Positions 20,167-31,567 of a stretch of 64,000 nt of DNA are shown here, piece after piece. Position numbers and translations under genes: made by a program. Origin of the DNA: Prunus persica (lineage: Eukaryota > Streptophyta > Magnoliopsida > Rosales > Rosaceae); contig NC_034009.1 in NCBI RefSeq assembly GCF_000346465.2, positions 28,106,561-28,170,560 of the forward strand, given 5' to 3'. The first letter of the stretch is position 1. Each line of letters starts with the position of its first letter. The notes beneath the pieces are model-generated. The model did no database searches and was not told the origin of the DNA. It was given only the letters and a program-made list of their open reading frames with translations.

Positions 20167-21448
20167 TTTCGTATTGTGGATGAGAGAGAGACAGAGAGAG
20201 AGAGAGAAAGAGAGAAGAAGGCAACATAAATGTTGGTTAGGAGCCTTAAAAGCTTTGATCCAATCTGTGGCAGCTATAGAGCTCTCTTTATAATTTGGAG
20301 TAGTTGGCCTGTCCTGTGTTCTCACTCCATATCTGGGAACATAAGTGGGGTTATGTTGGGGGAATATATGCCATGAGCTGTAGTTCCTCCTTTCCTTCCA
20401 TCTCTCATTTCATACCAACTTTTCTTTTCTTTTTTTTAATTTTATTTTCTCACTTCTTTGACTTGAAAGGGGTGGAGAGAATCTCTGATGCAGCAAAAAC
20501 AGAGAAAGCAACACAGTTCAATTTGAGTCTTAAAAGGAGAGAAAAGAGGAAAAGTGTATGGTTTGTTTTATCTTGCTGTTTTCCCACCTCTCTCTCTCTC
20601 TCTCTCTGCTTGATTCCCTGATGAATAAGAAACCCCACCATGATGAATAATGGGTGCAACTTTCCTACTAGTGTGAGGAGCAATGCAGAAAAATATGAAT
20701 AAAGAAATAATTAAGTTGATGGGAACGTCATAATGGATATTTCTTTTGGTGACTGAAAGGGAAATGGGTCTTTCTTTCTTTTTAAATTTATCTCCCTTTT
20801 ATTTATTTATAAGTTTCTTTTCTGAGGAGGATGTGGTGTGATTGGCAGATTCCTTTTGTTCTTTGTAAGGGTGGAGGAATCAAAGAATCTAAGGTTGGAT
20901 TTTGGGACCCCAAACCATAACGTATTTTTCTTGTAAAGAAGTATTCCAGAAAAAGTGAATCAAATCATCAATTTTTAGTGAAATAAAGATATATACTTTA
21001 AATTTCTATGTGAACTTTACATTATTATTTACTTTTCTATTCCATCCAGAAATTAAATTAAATTAAAATGAGTCTTGTATGAAATAAAGATTAAAATTTG
21101 GATCCAAATAAATACAGGAGAATCTTGGTGGCTGAGTTTCATAAGAAGCTGGTCATACATCCTATATTGCTAGGGTTAATATACAGCACTAAATGCCACT
21201 AGAGGTTACATCAATCAATGGTTCCTGCCTTGGATGTTTCACAGGCAGGTAAGGAATCAAGTATAATTGCTTCATGGACCTAAAAACTCATCACACTTTT
21301 CCTGTTTTCCTTTTTTCTGATATATAATTCTGTCCATTGATCATGCTCAAAGAAAAACCTGACATTAACACTTGGATTGAATTAATATACATAACCAATA
21401 TTATTAGTTAACCTCTTTTGTGAATTCAATTGTGATGATAAGTTAACC

Positions 21449-21499
<51 letters not shown>

Positions 21500-22050
21500 A
21501 TGCATGCCAACACAAAATGAAATGACATAAAGGGCAATCAACAGGGCTCACTCTGCATAAAAGTCCCATAAAGAAATATATTCCAAAGGGATTGTTAGCT
21601 TTAATTCTGTAATCCATATCCAAACTGAACTGAATAAAAGAAATTTTCACCCCCAAAAAGAAAAGAAGAAAAAGAAAAGGAGACCACAATGGCCAACAAC
21701 AAATCGTAAAAGTCAATTGCATCAGATTGATCTTCAGATTTCTTGGGTTGTGGTCAAGAGTTTGATCACTGGAATCAAAATCCAATCATTGATCTTCAAA
21801 GGCTTGCCATCCCAGTGTTACACATTCAGTTGGTCTGCTGCATTGATAAACAATGTCCCAGGATTCAAAGCTGATCAAGTTTAAGATACGAATTTATATA
21901 TCTTAGCTTGCTATTAAAAGTTTAAGATACTAATTTATGTTCAAGCATTGGATCCTTACAATCCGAAAATCCCTATCAGTTGACTCGCCGCGTGTTAATT
22001 TAAACTACAGTAATTACTATACTAATCAGGTAGTTACCATCATAATTCCT
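20167..22050. repeat. 5' leader of MYB-CC gene and intergenic DNA with (CT)n tracts
   Basis: The MYB-CC leader carries a purine-rich GA stretch at 20182-20217 (CT on the sense strand). Further CT tracts lie at 20588-20608 and 21450-21496. No coding frame is supported between them. Confidence 0.55.
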
Positions 22051-22388
22051 TCATCTAAAATGGGTAACTGTAAGATTGTAATGGTAGGAACCTACAAGTG
22101 ATAGGTCATCTAGTTTCATGGAAGAGGAGAGTTCTTCCTGAGCAAGCATTTCATTTGCTTCTACTTTCCTGAACTAATATCCTTGGTGGCAAGCTCATAT
22201 TCAAAGCAAGGAATAAAATTATTGACAAGTTCTTATGGTATGTGGCCCGAATGTTTGAAAAACAAGAAAAGAAGAAGAGTTATTGAAGTACCTTTCTCTT
22301 TAACCAGCTGCTGTACTTGAAGCTCCTTTCTTGCTTTAATATATTCCATAACAGGTAAAGGAGATTCTAGGATGATGCCAAATGGCCC
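22051..22388 (-). CDS. Two linked 3' exons of an unidentified gene
   Basis: Exon A (22388..22292) follows an ATAGCAG acceptor and ends GAGAAAG|GTACTT; it reads PFGIILESPLPVMEYIKARK and then ELQVQQLVKEK. Exon B (22163..22051) starts after GGAAAG and reads VEANEMLAQEELSSSMKLDD, then LSLVGSYHY to a TGA. The phases agree and the joined product is a charged, probably helical C-terminal tail with no stops, unlike the surrounding DNA. I do not recognise the family. A further possible exon upstream (about 23471-23391, reading LCLGFTDASEDVLLHQSYRF) is weaker. The Tat retrotransposon 1.7 kb upstream on this strand may have cut the gene from its 5' part. This may be a live gene, a remnant, or chance. 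Confidence 0.35.
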
Positions 22389-24058
22389 CTGCTATTTTTT
22401 TAGGTCAGTAGGAGAAGGTCCAGTGAATCAAAAAGTCATTTATATAAATAAAAATAAATAATAAATAAATAAAAAGGTACCTCATCAATTATTATTCCTC
22501 AAAGGACCCATTGGTGGAGATCTCACAATATAAAAAGCATGGATAGAAGATGAGAAGAATATGGCCTCAGGAATCAAGAAAAGTGAAACAAAAGGAGCCT
22601 GTCAAAATCCCACCAAAGAATATATTTCAAAACTAATTGGTGCAATGCAATATTTTGTCAATCACACAGTCGCTTACTGAAAATGACGTGAGCAATATGT
22701 CACCAGTCAATTTCTGTAACGCCCAACCCAAGTCCATGGTTAAGAAGGAAACTAGTACACAACTAACAACTTACATGCTTTTCTTGCACCTGAGTTCTTA
22801 AAGAGCTAGAGCGAAATGCACAAGGTTAATTACTGTCTTCTTTCTTTCTTTAAGGGGAGAAGGGTTTCTGTTTAACTGTACTGAATTCAGCTCAAATGCA
22901 TTGATAAACAAAGTGGCAAGCTCTAAATTTCAAGGGAAATCACCTTCAATAAAAATTAATGGCTCAAAAACATATCAAACTTTAGTATTTAAGCAGTATA
23001 TTGGTGTATTAAGAATGTACTGGTCCAATGACCAAACCAAATGTATGCAATACTTGTAGAAGGAACGCGTCTAGAGAGCCGACAAGCCAATGCTCAGAAT
23101 GGTCAACTTTCTGTTGAAGTTTCTGTCAATATTACTTGTCTGTCCACAAGGTATGCTTAGCTGATTATGCAAGCAATAGGTTTATTTTACATCTTAAATA
23201 GCATGTAGAAAGCTATACATAGGGGCCTAGCTAGTCTCAACACAGTAGTTATCTCACACTAGTTAAAATAAGTGATGTCTATTTCTGGAATCTGTACGAG
23301 GCACGCCATCTTTGTCAAAGACCCCAAGACTAGACTCAGACAAAACACAATCATGAAGAATATTCCCTCAAATAATGCAGGCAAGACTAACTTATTTCCA
23401 GCAAAACGATACGACTGATGCAATAATACATCTTCGCTGGCATCAGTGAATCCAAGACATAGCAGCATGGCACTGTTACATGGAGAGACAAAGCCCTGGC
23501 TCAATTGGATTCAAAATTCTCAAAACAAATAGGGTAACTCTAATTTCTGTTTAATTCATGTCAGGCCTAACCGTGATTTAGAACTTCAGAATAATCTATG
23601 GAATCGTTTCCACAGCATTCGACATCTATTTTTATTTCCTATCTTTCTAAGAAACTAAAAAGAGCTAATAATGAGTAGCTACTACTTCACCTACTTTTTC
23701 AACATGACGAGATCGCTGAGCCCATTTCAAGACTTAAAAACAAATAAATAACCATTAACTCCACCTCAGCCTCCCAAAGCAGATTATAAAACCAACATAA
23801 CTATGATATGAAGTCTCTCAAAGCTAAAAGGATTGGATTGTCAAAATTCTACCACTCTATAGTTCTATTACCGGCTCATCTTTGGCCAACATATTCAACT
23901 GGATTGGTGATGCCACGACACCGAATTCTCCATAGTTGAGGAAATTCTGAGACTCCATGGATAAGGGATGCCTACACAAGTCATGAATCTCCACAGAAAA
24001 GCAGACGGAGTAAGAAGCTGAGCAACATTATGACCAGGCAGAACATAGGTGTTTACAC
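22389..24058. other. Intergenic, unidentified
   Basis: No gene supported beyond the weak exon candidate near 23391-23471. The stretch 23880-24058, just before the left LTR, may be flanking transposon sequence but shows no copy elsewhere in the window. Confidence 0.45.
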
Positions 24059-24551
24059 TGTATTTGACCGACCAATGAGAGGACCACACGTGGAAATAAG
24101 GGATCCACGGAGATGACCCACCAGAAAGTCACAGTCGACTGTGACCTACAAATCACCATCGGCAGGGAGAGCACTCGGCACCCATGATTGCTGATCGCAT
24201 AGTAGACGACTCATTCCATCCAGTATTTCTCACAAGTACACATGAAGCCACCTCATACAATATCCAGAGTCCAACATCGAAATTTCACTCAAGATGTACA
24301 CCTCCCAAAATCTATAAGAATGGGCACAAGTCCCAAAAATGAGGTAACTCTGTTCAAATTACTATTCACTTCGTACGTATTCTAATTTAAGTATCGGAGA
24401 GCCTTCGGCCGGTACCACATCAGTGTCATAGGGCTTACCCAGCGCTCTTTGTCTTGCAGATCAATCGCTCTATCGAAGCTCATACAGGACTGAAGCAGAC
24501 AACATCACTAAGTTGGGCCTAGAAGTGTCAGACCATTTTTGAGCATCAACA
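24059..24551 (+). repeat. Left LTR of the Tat element
   Basis: Begins TGTATTTGACC and ends ATCAACA; matches 31075-31567 over its length. It has a segment of about 25 bp after CACCCATGATT that the right LTR lacks, and lacks a segment of about 25 bp that the right LTR has after GAGGTAACT. Confidence 0.85.
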
Positions 24552-25659
24552 GTTTGGGGCCGTCTGTGGGAAGCGATATTAATCGACCCACTACCTTTGC
24601 CCTATTAAGATGGGAACTGCATCAGTACCATTGTTCATGATGACATAGGGGTCACCATTCAGCAAGCAAAGCGGGGCAAACCCAGCACTGCCCCCAGGCA
24701 CACCAGCGGGCTATCCATCGACATTCCAAACCGCTACTGAAGATGAGCTTCTAGCCCAAATCGCAGCATTATGGTAGGACATGGCAAAAATGTAGGAACA
24801 CAACAATAATCTTTTGTCTAAAGTGGATGAAATGCAGAAGCAGCTCGATCAGCAGCAAACTCGGAACATTCAAACTAGTCAATCTTCCCAGAGCGTGTAC
24901 ACACCCAATCGGCAAGGGAAGGGAAAAGAAGGGATGAAGGCAACGCCCGCCCCTTCTAAGTGTATGATCGTCTCGGCTCTTAAAAATAAGCCATATCTTC
25001 CCCAGGTGTATTTCGATTGTTGCCACCGATTGATGGATCGACAAGAAGAAAGGGACGAGTCACCAATTAGAATTGAGGCACGCCTTAACAATTCTCAAAT
25101 ATGGGTGTTAGGCAATAAATCGCCCATTCGGCGAGTGTAAGGTCTAGAATCAACAAGGGACTCAGATCCTGAGTACATCCCGTTCGAGACTCAAGAAACC
25201 GCCTACTGTTCCGCTACGCCGAGTAGACACCAAATAGCGAGAGAAGCTTCATGTTACTCTAAGGTCCACCCCACGAGGACGCCATGCCGAACGGAGGAAC
25301 TACCTAGCTGAGACCCAGTTATCCACCTTCTCTTACAGAAGGTTCATATAATGGAAGATGATACGTTCTCAAGAACCCGCATAGAGTAAACCTCAACCAA
25401 GACCATTTACCGATGTCGTAAAAAATTCCAAACAGGACAAAGATGTACAGACTCTACACGTACCGTTCTATATGAGAGTCGAGGACCCTTTGACCCATCT
25501 GTACACATTCCAGTAGGCACTGGGATGTATGGGCCTCAACAACGAAGGACAATGCCTCATATTTCCATCTACGCTTACAGGGGCAACACTCAACTGGTTT
25601 TATAAGCTAGAACCTAGTACGGTAAATTTATTTAATGAGTTGAAACAGATTTTCCTTAA

Positions 25660-25882
25660 TCATTTTGTGATCTAGACAGACCGATTGTATGACGATTTGT
25701 ACACCATTCGGCAACGGGATGACGAACCATTACGAGAATACGCTGCTCGATTTAGCCACGAGTACTCTCGATGTCCAGAAATCAATGATAGGGCAGCCTT
25801 TGGCGCCTTCAAGAGTGGCCTTCAGTCATCTCATTTTTGGTATATGGTGCATATTAGCAATTGGCATACTATGACGAGTTAA
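25660..25882 (+). pseudogene. Tat gag capsid fragment
   Basis: Retrotransposon gag (capsid) remnant. The readable piece includes DRLYDDLYTIRQRDDEPLRE and ARFSHEYSRCPEI, matching the conserved L-x(2)-LR/RQ-x-ESLR-DY--RF pattern of plant Gypsy gag. Sequence before and after (24780-25660 and on to ~26110) has gag-like character but is interrupted by stops. Confidence 0.75.
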
Positions 25883-27040
25883 TGAAGCAAGCTACCATTC
25901 ATGCAAAGGCTAAATACTTCAATTCAAAGCCCGGGCCCTCGGCTCGATAAGGATAATCCGATGAAAGGAAGTTTTCAGCACAAAAACTTCTGTATACAGT
26001 CACATATAAATCTAGCAGCCATAAGAGTAAGGACGACACTCGTCCTCGACAAGAAGGCTACAAGAAGAACAAGGGAAGATACAATAATAACCTTCACCGA
26101 GAACCGTTGGTGAACCATGATTAAGGGCAAGAAGTCTTTACTTTGCTCAACACCTCATACTAGGTCGTCCTCATGAACGAACAAGAGATCATTCCCAAAC
26201 CAGCCAACAGAAAGCCTAATCGATAGGATAACCGGGATACTGGAAAATTCTGTCGGTATCACCAGCATAATAGCCACGATACAGAACAATGTATTAGCCT
26301 GAGAAAGATTATCGAACGCCTCATTCGGGAGGGCAAGCTAGATTAATACATATTAAGGCCTTAGCAAATTCCAGCCCAAGCTCCCAACTGACAAATCAAT
26401 ATGATTAACACTATCAGTAGAGGTCCGACCTTAGCAGGTGTATCTAACCGGTCTATGAAACAGTATGTCAGGGTGGCCTAGTATCCCCAAGTCTTCGACA
26501 TTGAAAGCAATAGACACCGGAAAGTGTCGAAGATCCAATAGGAACATATCACCTTTTAAGAGGAAGAAGAAAAAGGGATCCTTTACCAGCATGATGATCC
26601 CCTGATTATCAGAGCTGAAATTGCCGACTTTGACGTAGGACAAATCCTTGTTGACACAAGCAACTCAGTCAACATCATTTTCACCAATGCATTTGGAGAA
26701 CTTGGGATAGATGATAAGCATGTCAACCGATAAGTCACTCATCTCCTCAGTTTTTCAGGAGATCTGGTCTAGCTCGTCAGCAGCATCAGCTTGCCCACAA
26801 CCTTCGGCGTGGCCTCACAAAAAATCATGGTGTACGATCAGGCATATAACATTATTATTGGCCAAACGGCACTCACCGGAATCAAGGCACATCTCTCCCC
26901 TCATATAATGCTAATGAAATTGCTAACCTATTATGGCACGAGAGTCATCAGGAGAGATTAGCTCAGCGCACGGACTTGCTAAGCAATGACACTTAAGTCA
27001 AAGGCTCTTAGGGCCCCCATGTAAGCACTTTCTGGGGCAA

Positions 27041-28164
27041 GTGTGTCGAACGACAATGAATCGCCAGATGATCCAAGAGATGAAACTCTCATGCCACAAG
27101 CCAGAAGACTTGGATACGGTGGTCTTACACGAGAATCATCCCAACCAATGTGTAAAGATGGGTACTACACTAACGACAACCCTCCGATCTGAGTTCATCC
27201 AATTCATACACCTTTATTTCGAAGTGTTTGCTTGGTCATATGACAACATGCTGGGCATCTCTCCTGAAGTCATTTGCCATAAGCTTAGTATTTCCCCTGC
27301 TTATAACCCTGTGCGCCAGAAGCGACGATCATATGATGCCGAACGGTATGAAGCCATGAAGGCCGAAGTCGATAAACTTCACAACATCGGCTTCATCCGA
27401 GAGGCTACCTACCCAGTAGGTCAAACTCTGTAATGGTTCGAAGATGAATTGCGAATGTGTCAAGACTATACATATCTAAATACGGCTTGCCCGAAGCACA
27501 TCGACAACACCATGCAAGTCTATGTTGACAACATGTTGGTAAAGAGTCAGACTACCGATCAACACCTCCACAACTTACCCCTAATGTTCGACACTTTAAA
27601 AAAATACTGAATGAGATTGAACCCGACAAAATGCGCATTCGGTGTATCTTCCAGGAAATTCCTCTGCTACATGATCAGCCAACGAGGGATCGAAGCAAAC
27701 TTGAAAAAATAAAAGTTGTGATAGACATGGAAAGGCCAAAGACACAAAAAGATATTCAGAGCCTCACAAGGTGTGTTGCGGCCTTAGCAGGCTTTATTTC
27801 AAAGGCTACGGATAAGTGTGCACCATTCTTTAAAGCCTTTAAAGGAAGCAAGGAGCATATCACTTGGACGGCCAAATGTGATTTCGCTTTCCAAGAACTG
27901 AAGGACTACACGAGTAAGGCACCGTTCCTTTCAAAACCCCTTCCTGGGGAAGTCATTTTTCTCTACATATCCATATCACACACTGTCGTAAGCTCTGTAC
28001 TGATACAGAAACCAGAAACAGCCAAACTACCAATCTTTTATGTCAAGCATTCTAGAATGCTGAGCTTTAGTACCTTTCCCTCGAGTAACTGGCTTTCGCT
28101 CTTATCATCTCAGCGCGCAAGCTCCCCCCTATTTTTAGGCTCATACTATCATCGTCCTAACTAA
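27041..28164 (+). pseudogene. Tat reverse transcriptase and RNase H, deleted
   Basis: The RT N-terminus is readable (YFEVFAWSYDNMLGISPEVI; NPVRQKRRSYDAERYEAMK; FIREATYP). After a TAA at about 27431 it goes on as RMCQDYTYLNTACPKHIDN and then jumps straight to MQVYVDNMLVKS, so the central palm including the first catalytic Asp motif is missing, and the YVDD box reads YVDN. A stop follows (27608). The connection and RNase H part continues (LEKIKVVIDMERPKTQKDIQ; FSKPLPGEVIFLY). Reverse transcription cannot be supported by this copy. Confidence 0.85.
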
Positions 28165-28387
28165 TCAACCACTACGACAGGTCTTCCAGAAGGCCGAGAC
28201 ATCTGGCCAATTGGTCAAGTGGGCGATTAAGTTAGGGGAGTTCGATGTCCAATTTCGACCCAGACCAATGGAGAAAGGCCAGGCCGTCGCAGATTTTATA
28301 TCTAAATTAACTCATTCGGAAGCTCCTAAATATTCGGATGCCACAATGGCATTAGCTAGAAACACCTTGACGAATGACAAAGGCTTC

Positions 28388-28617
28388 GACCCTACAATCC
28401 CAATTTGGGTCTTATATGTCAACGGTTCAACGACGTCGGTCTTGTCCTAACCACTCCTGATGAAGTCAAGATTGGATATGCTATCTATTTCAACTTTAGA
28501 ACTTCCAATAATGAGGGCGAATATGAAGCCCTCTTAGCTGGCCTTCGATTAGCAAAGGATATGGTGCTAGGCATATCAACATACATAGTGACTCCTAACT
28601 TGTTGTCAACCAGGTGA
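28388..28617 (+). pseudogene. Second (archaeal-type) RNase H of the Tat element
   Basis: Reads WVLYVNGSTT, then after a frameshift GLVLTTPDEVKIGYAIYFNF and RTSNNEGEYEALLAGLRLAK. The WxLYVDGS / NNEAEYEAL pattern is the extra RNase H found in Tat elements. The catalytic Asp of VDGS is Asn here (VNGS). A broken tail follows. Confidence 0.8.
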
Positions 28618-29094
28618 CGACCGACTTTACCGCCAAAGACGCTCCATGACAGCCTAGCTATCGGCAGCACATCAGTAACTTCAAAAAATTTCTTCCTACA
28701 AGATTCGGCAAATACCAAGGTCTAAGAATAGTCATGCCGATGCTTTAGCAAGACTGGCTTCGGCCATAGACAATAAAATTGGGAGGCAAATTCCCATAGA
28801 AATCTTGACACAGCCAAGCACGGTCGATTCTCCAGTATGTGTCGTATGGTATGCTGACACTTGGATGACCCTCATTTTCTCTTACCTGACGAACGACACC
28901 CTACCAAATGACAAGGCCTTAGCCCGCAAAATACGGTACTGATCTGTGAGGTACACCATTATTAGTAATGTCTTTTACAAACGTGGCTACACCACACATT
29001 ACCTCAAGTGAGTCACTGCCAAAGAGGAGGACTATGTCTTCCGAAGATCCATGGGGGCGTGTACAGCAATCACTCCGATTCTCGGTCGTTGGCT

Positions 29095-29900
29095 CATAAG
29101 GCGTTTCGACAGGGCTATCTCTGGCCAACCGTACATCGCGACACAATCGCCTTGGTGAAAAGGTGTGAAAAATGCCAGAGATTCAGCAACATACCCCACG
29201 TGTCTGCTGAACCATTGACACCAATCGTAAGCCCATAGCCCTTGGCCCAATGGGGGCTAGATCTTACCAGCCTAATGCCGTAGGGAAAAAGACAAGTCAA
29301 GTACGCTGTGGTAGCTATAAACTACTTCACCAAGTGGGTAGAGGCCGAGGCACTGGCGACCATTACTGTAGCACAGATAGAAGATTTTGTATGGACTCAC
29401 ATATGCTGCCGATTCGGTATCCCATATGCAATCATCACCGATAACGGCAAGCAATTTGATTTGGACCCATTTCAATAATTTTGTAATCACCCAAAGATAA
29501 ATCTATTTTTTGCCTCACCATCTCATCCATAATCAAATGGCCAAGTCGAAGCCATAAACAAAATCATCAAGAAAATCATGAAACGTCAACTAGACAACGC
29601 TAAGGACGACTGGTGGGAAAAGCTTCCAGAGGCACTATGGGTCATTCGGACATCCTTCCGAACGTCCACAAGGAAAACTCATTTCTATATTGCCTTTGAT
29701 TCGAAAGCAGTTGTACCAAATGAAATTGGTGAAACCTCCTATCGAATGGCAACCTTTGCACCCGTAGGCAATAAAACATAACTTGCCCTTAACCCAGATT
29801 TAGGTTAGGAACGCCGAATGCAAGCAAACCTTCGGAATGAGGCCTACAAACAACTTGTTTCAAGATATTATGATTCAAGAGTGAACCTCGCTCTTTCTAA
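29095..29900 (+). pseudogene. Tat integrase, with stops
   Basis: Zinc-binding end CEKCQRFSN, then the DDE core: PLAQWGLDLTSLMP (first Asp), IITDNGKQFD (second Asp), SNGQVEAINKIIKKIM (Glu), and the end MKRQLDNAKDDWWEKLPEAL. Stops interrupt it at about 29237, 29281, 29476, 29530 and 29779. Confidence 0.88.
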
Positions 29901-30165
29901 ATCGACGATTGAGTCATGCGCAAGGTATCGCTCGATACCAAGAACCCAGTAGAAGGAACCTTCAACCCTTCTTGGGAAGATCCATATGAAATCATAGGCT
30001 TACCAAGGCTTGAACATGGAAGGCACAGCCAGCTTCCTCCCGAAGAAACCTTTTCGGCAGCTCGTCTATCTCGCCCAGGTCCATCTGCTAACCAACAATC
30101 ATATGGTTAGCAAATTGGACTGACTTTGGAGGATAGGCAAGTGTGATAAGGTCAGCAGGCTAGTC

Positions 30166-30717
30166 ATCATCCTCCTCCTCAACTGCAAGGATGGCTTGTA
30201 GGTGGTCTGGCACCAGTGGTTTCTTCGGTAGTGGTGCTATATCTATATTAATGACGACAGGCCGCTTGCAGGTGACCTGCTGATAAGCCTCTTAAGTGGC
30301 AACTAGCTCATCTGTATTTCGTTGCTGACTGTAAAAATGTCAGATCTGATCGCAAAGAGTCTGGTTTTCCATATCAGACTCCGATGGCTCTACCGTTTTC
30401 TTTTGGGCCGAGCTACTGCCTTCGGTCAGCGCTCCTGCTACCTAGCCTGGTTCCCCGCCATAAGCTATCTCTTGGACAACTCTGACATTGCTCTAACTTT
30501 CGTCACTACAAAGAAAGAAACATTCAGTAAGGCAGATTATAATAAAAGTAATAGCTATCGAACGGTAATGGCGGATACTTACTTTTTTCTTCGCCCATGA
30601 GCTTGGCCTTCACCAAATTTGGGGTAAGGAGAAGATCTGGTAAATTCAAATGGCAGCTGGAACTTTCATCATCATCTGATCGACCTTCTTAATGTCCTCC
30701 TCTGTAGGGATCAGCTT
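30166..30717 (-). pseudogene. Antisense ORF (aORF) of the Tat element, truncated
   Basis: Minus-strand coding-like sequence between integrase and the right LTR. From 30717 down it reads LIPTEEDIKKVDQMMMKVPA, then in a shifted frame NLPDLLLTPNLVKAKLMGEE followed by a GTAAGT donor (about 30569). After an acceptor near 30512 it reads QKKTVEPSESDMENQTLCDQ, SQQRNTDELVAT, VINIDIAPLPKKPLVPDHLQ and ends VEEEDDD-stop. There are a few in-frame stops. Antisense ORFs in this place are known in Tat-lineage elements such as Grande; their function is unknown. The upstream end stops at 30718, where a foreign sequence begins. Confidence 0.6.
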
Positions 30718-31070
30718 GTAATAACCCAAACCTTAATTAATATTTAACTATTAAACTATTAAGAGAAAAAGACACTTTTGCCCTTAGAATATTCTAGGAA
30801 AGGAAAAGTTGACTTTTTGACCGAGAAATAATTTGACTATTCTACTTGTATCGTTGCGTAGAGCGCGACGAAATGAGCCCGTAGACACGGAGTGGACTCG
30901 AATCGGAGTTATAACGAAGAAAATACGGTCAAAATACTTAGAAGGGCAAAGTGGTAATTTTTGAAGTCAGGATTTTTAAAAAAAAATATGACTCTCTCTC
31001 TCTCTTCCCTCACTCTTCTTCCTCAGACCACAGCCCCCCCTCCCCTGTTTTTTTTTTTCTCTAACCCCTC
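30718..31070 (+). mobile_element. Nested LTR-like insertion inside the Tat element
   Basis: Begins TGTAATAACCC and contains GGAGTTATAACGAAG and a CT-rich leader (CTCTCTCTCTCTTCCC), the texture of an unrelated plant LTR start. It interrupts the antisense ORF. Its right end is not clear; it runs up to the right LTR. Confidence 0.45.
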
Positions 31071-31074
31071 CCCT

Positions 31075-31567
31075 TATATCTAACTGGCCAATGAGAGGAT
31101 CACATGTGAAAATAAGGGACCCATGGATATGACCCACCAGAAAGTCACAATCGACTGTGACCTACAAATCACCATCGGCAAGGAAAGCACTCGGCACCCA
31201 TGATTCCATCCAGTATTTCTCACAAGTACACGTAGAGCCACCTCAGACAATGTCCACATTCCCACATCGAAATTTCACTCAAGATGCACACCTCTCAAAA
31301 TCTATAAGAATAGGCACAAGTCCCCAAAATGAGGTAACTGCGACATTCGGTATCCTACCAATACTCTATCCAAATTACTATTCACTCCATACTTATTCTA
31401 ATTTAAGCATAGGAGAGCCTTCGGCAGGTACCACACTGGCGCCATAGGGCTTACTGAGCGCTCTTTGTCTTGTAGATCGATCGCTCTACCGAAGCTCATA
31501 CAGGACCGAAGCTGACAACATCACTAAGTTGGACCCAGAAGTGTCATACCATTTTGTAGCATCAACA
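31075..31567 (+). repeat. Right LTR of the Tat element
   Basis: Direct repeat of the left LTR, ending ATCAACA as it does. Shared blocks include CCACCAGAAAGTCACA, ATCGAAATTTCACTCAAGAT and GCTCTTTGTCTTG. Confidence 0.85.

Larger units (their letters stand above)
24059..31567 (+). mobile_element. Decayed Ty3/Gypsy retrotransposon, Tat lineage, about 7.5 kb
   Basis: Two related ~490-bp LTRs bound a + strand gag-pol region. Directly after the left LTR lies TTTGGGGCCGTCTGTGGGAA, very like the TTTGGCGCCGTCTGTGGG primer-binding region of Tat elements. In order: gag fragment, partial protease region, RT with an internal deletion, RNase H, a second archaeal-type RNase H (diagnostic of Tat), integrase, then an antisense ORF and the right LTR. 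Many stops and frameshifts are scattered along it, so it is not autonomous. LTR divergence by substitutions and several indels suggests an old insertion. I found no clear 5-bp target duplication. Confidence 0.9.

Noticed and set aside
20304..20621. 105-codon + strand frame opposite the MYB-CC promoter
   Set aside because: It is mostly the translation of CT-rich leader DNA; no conserved features.
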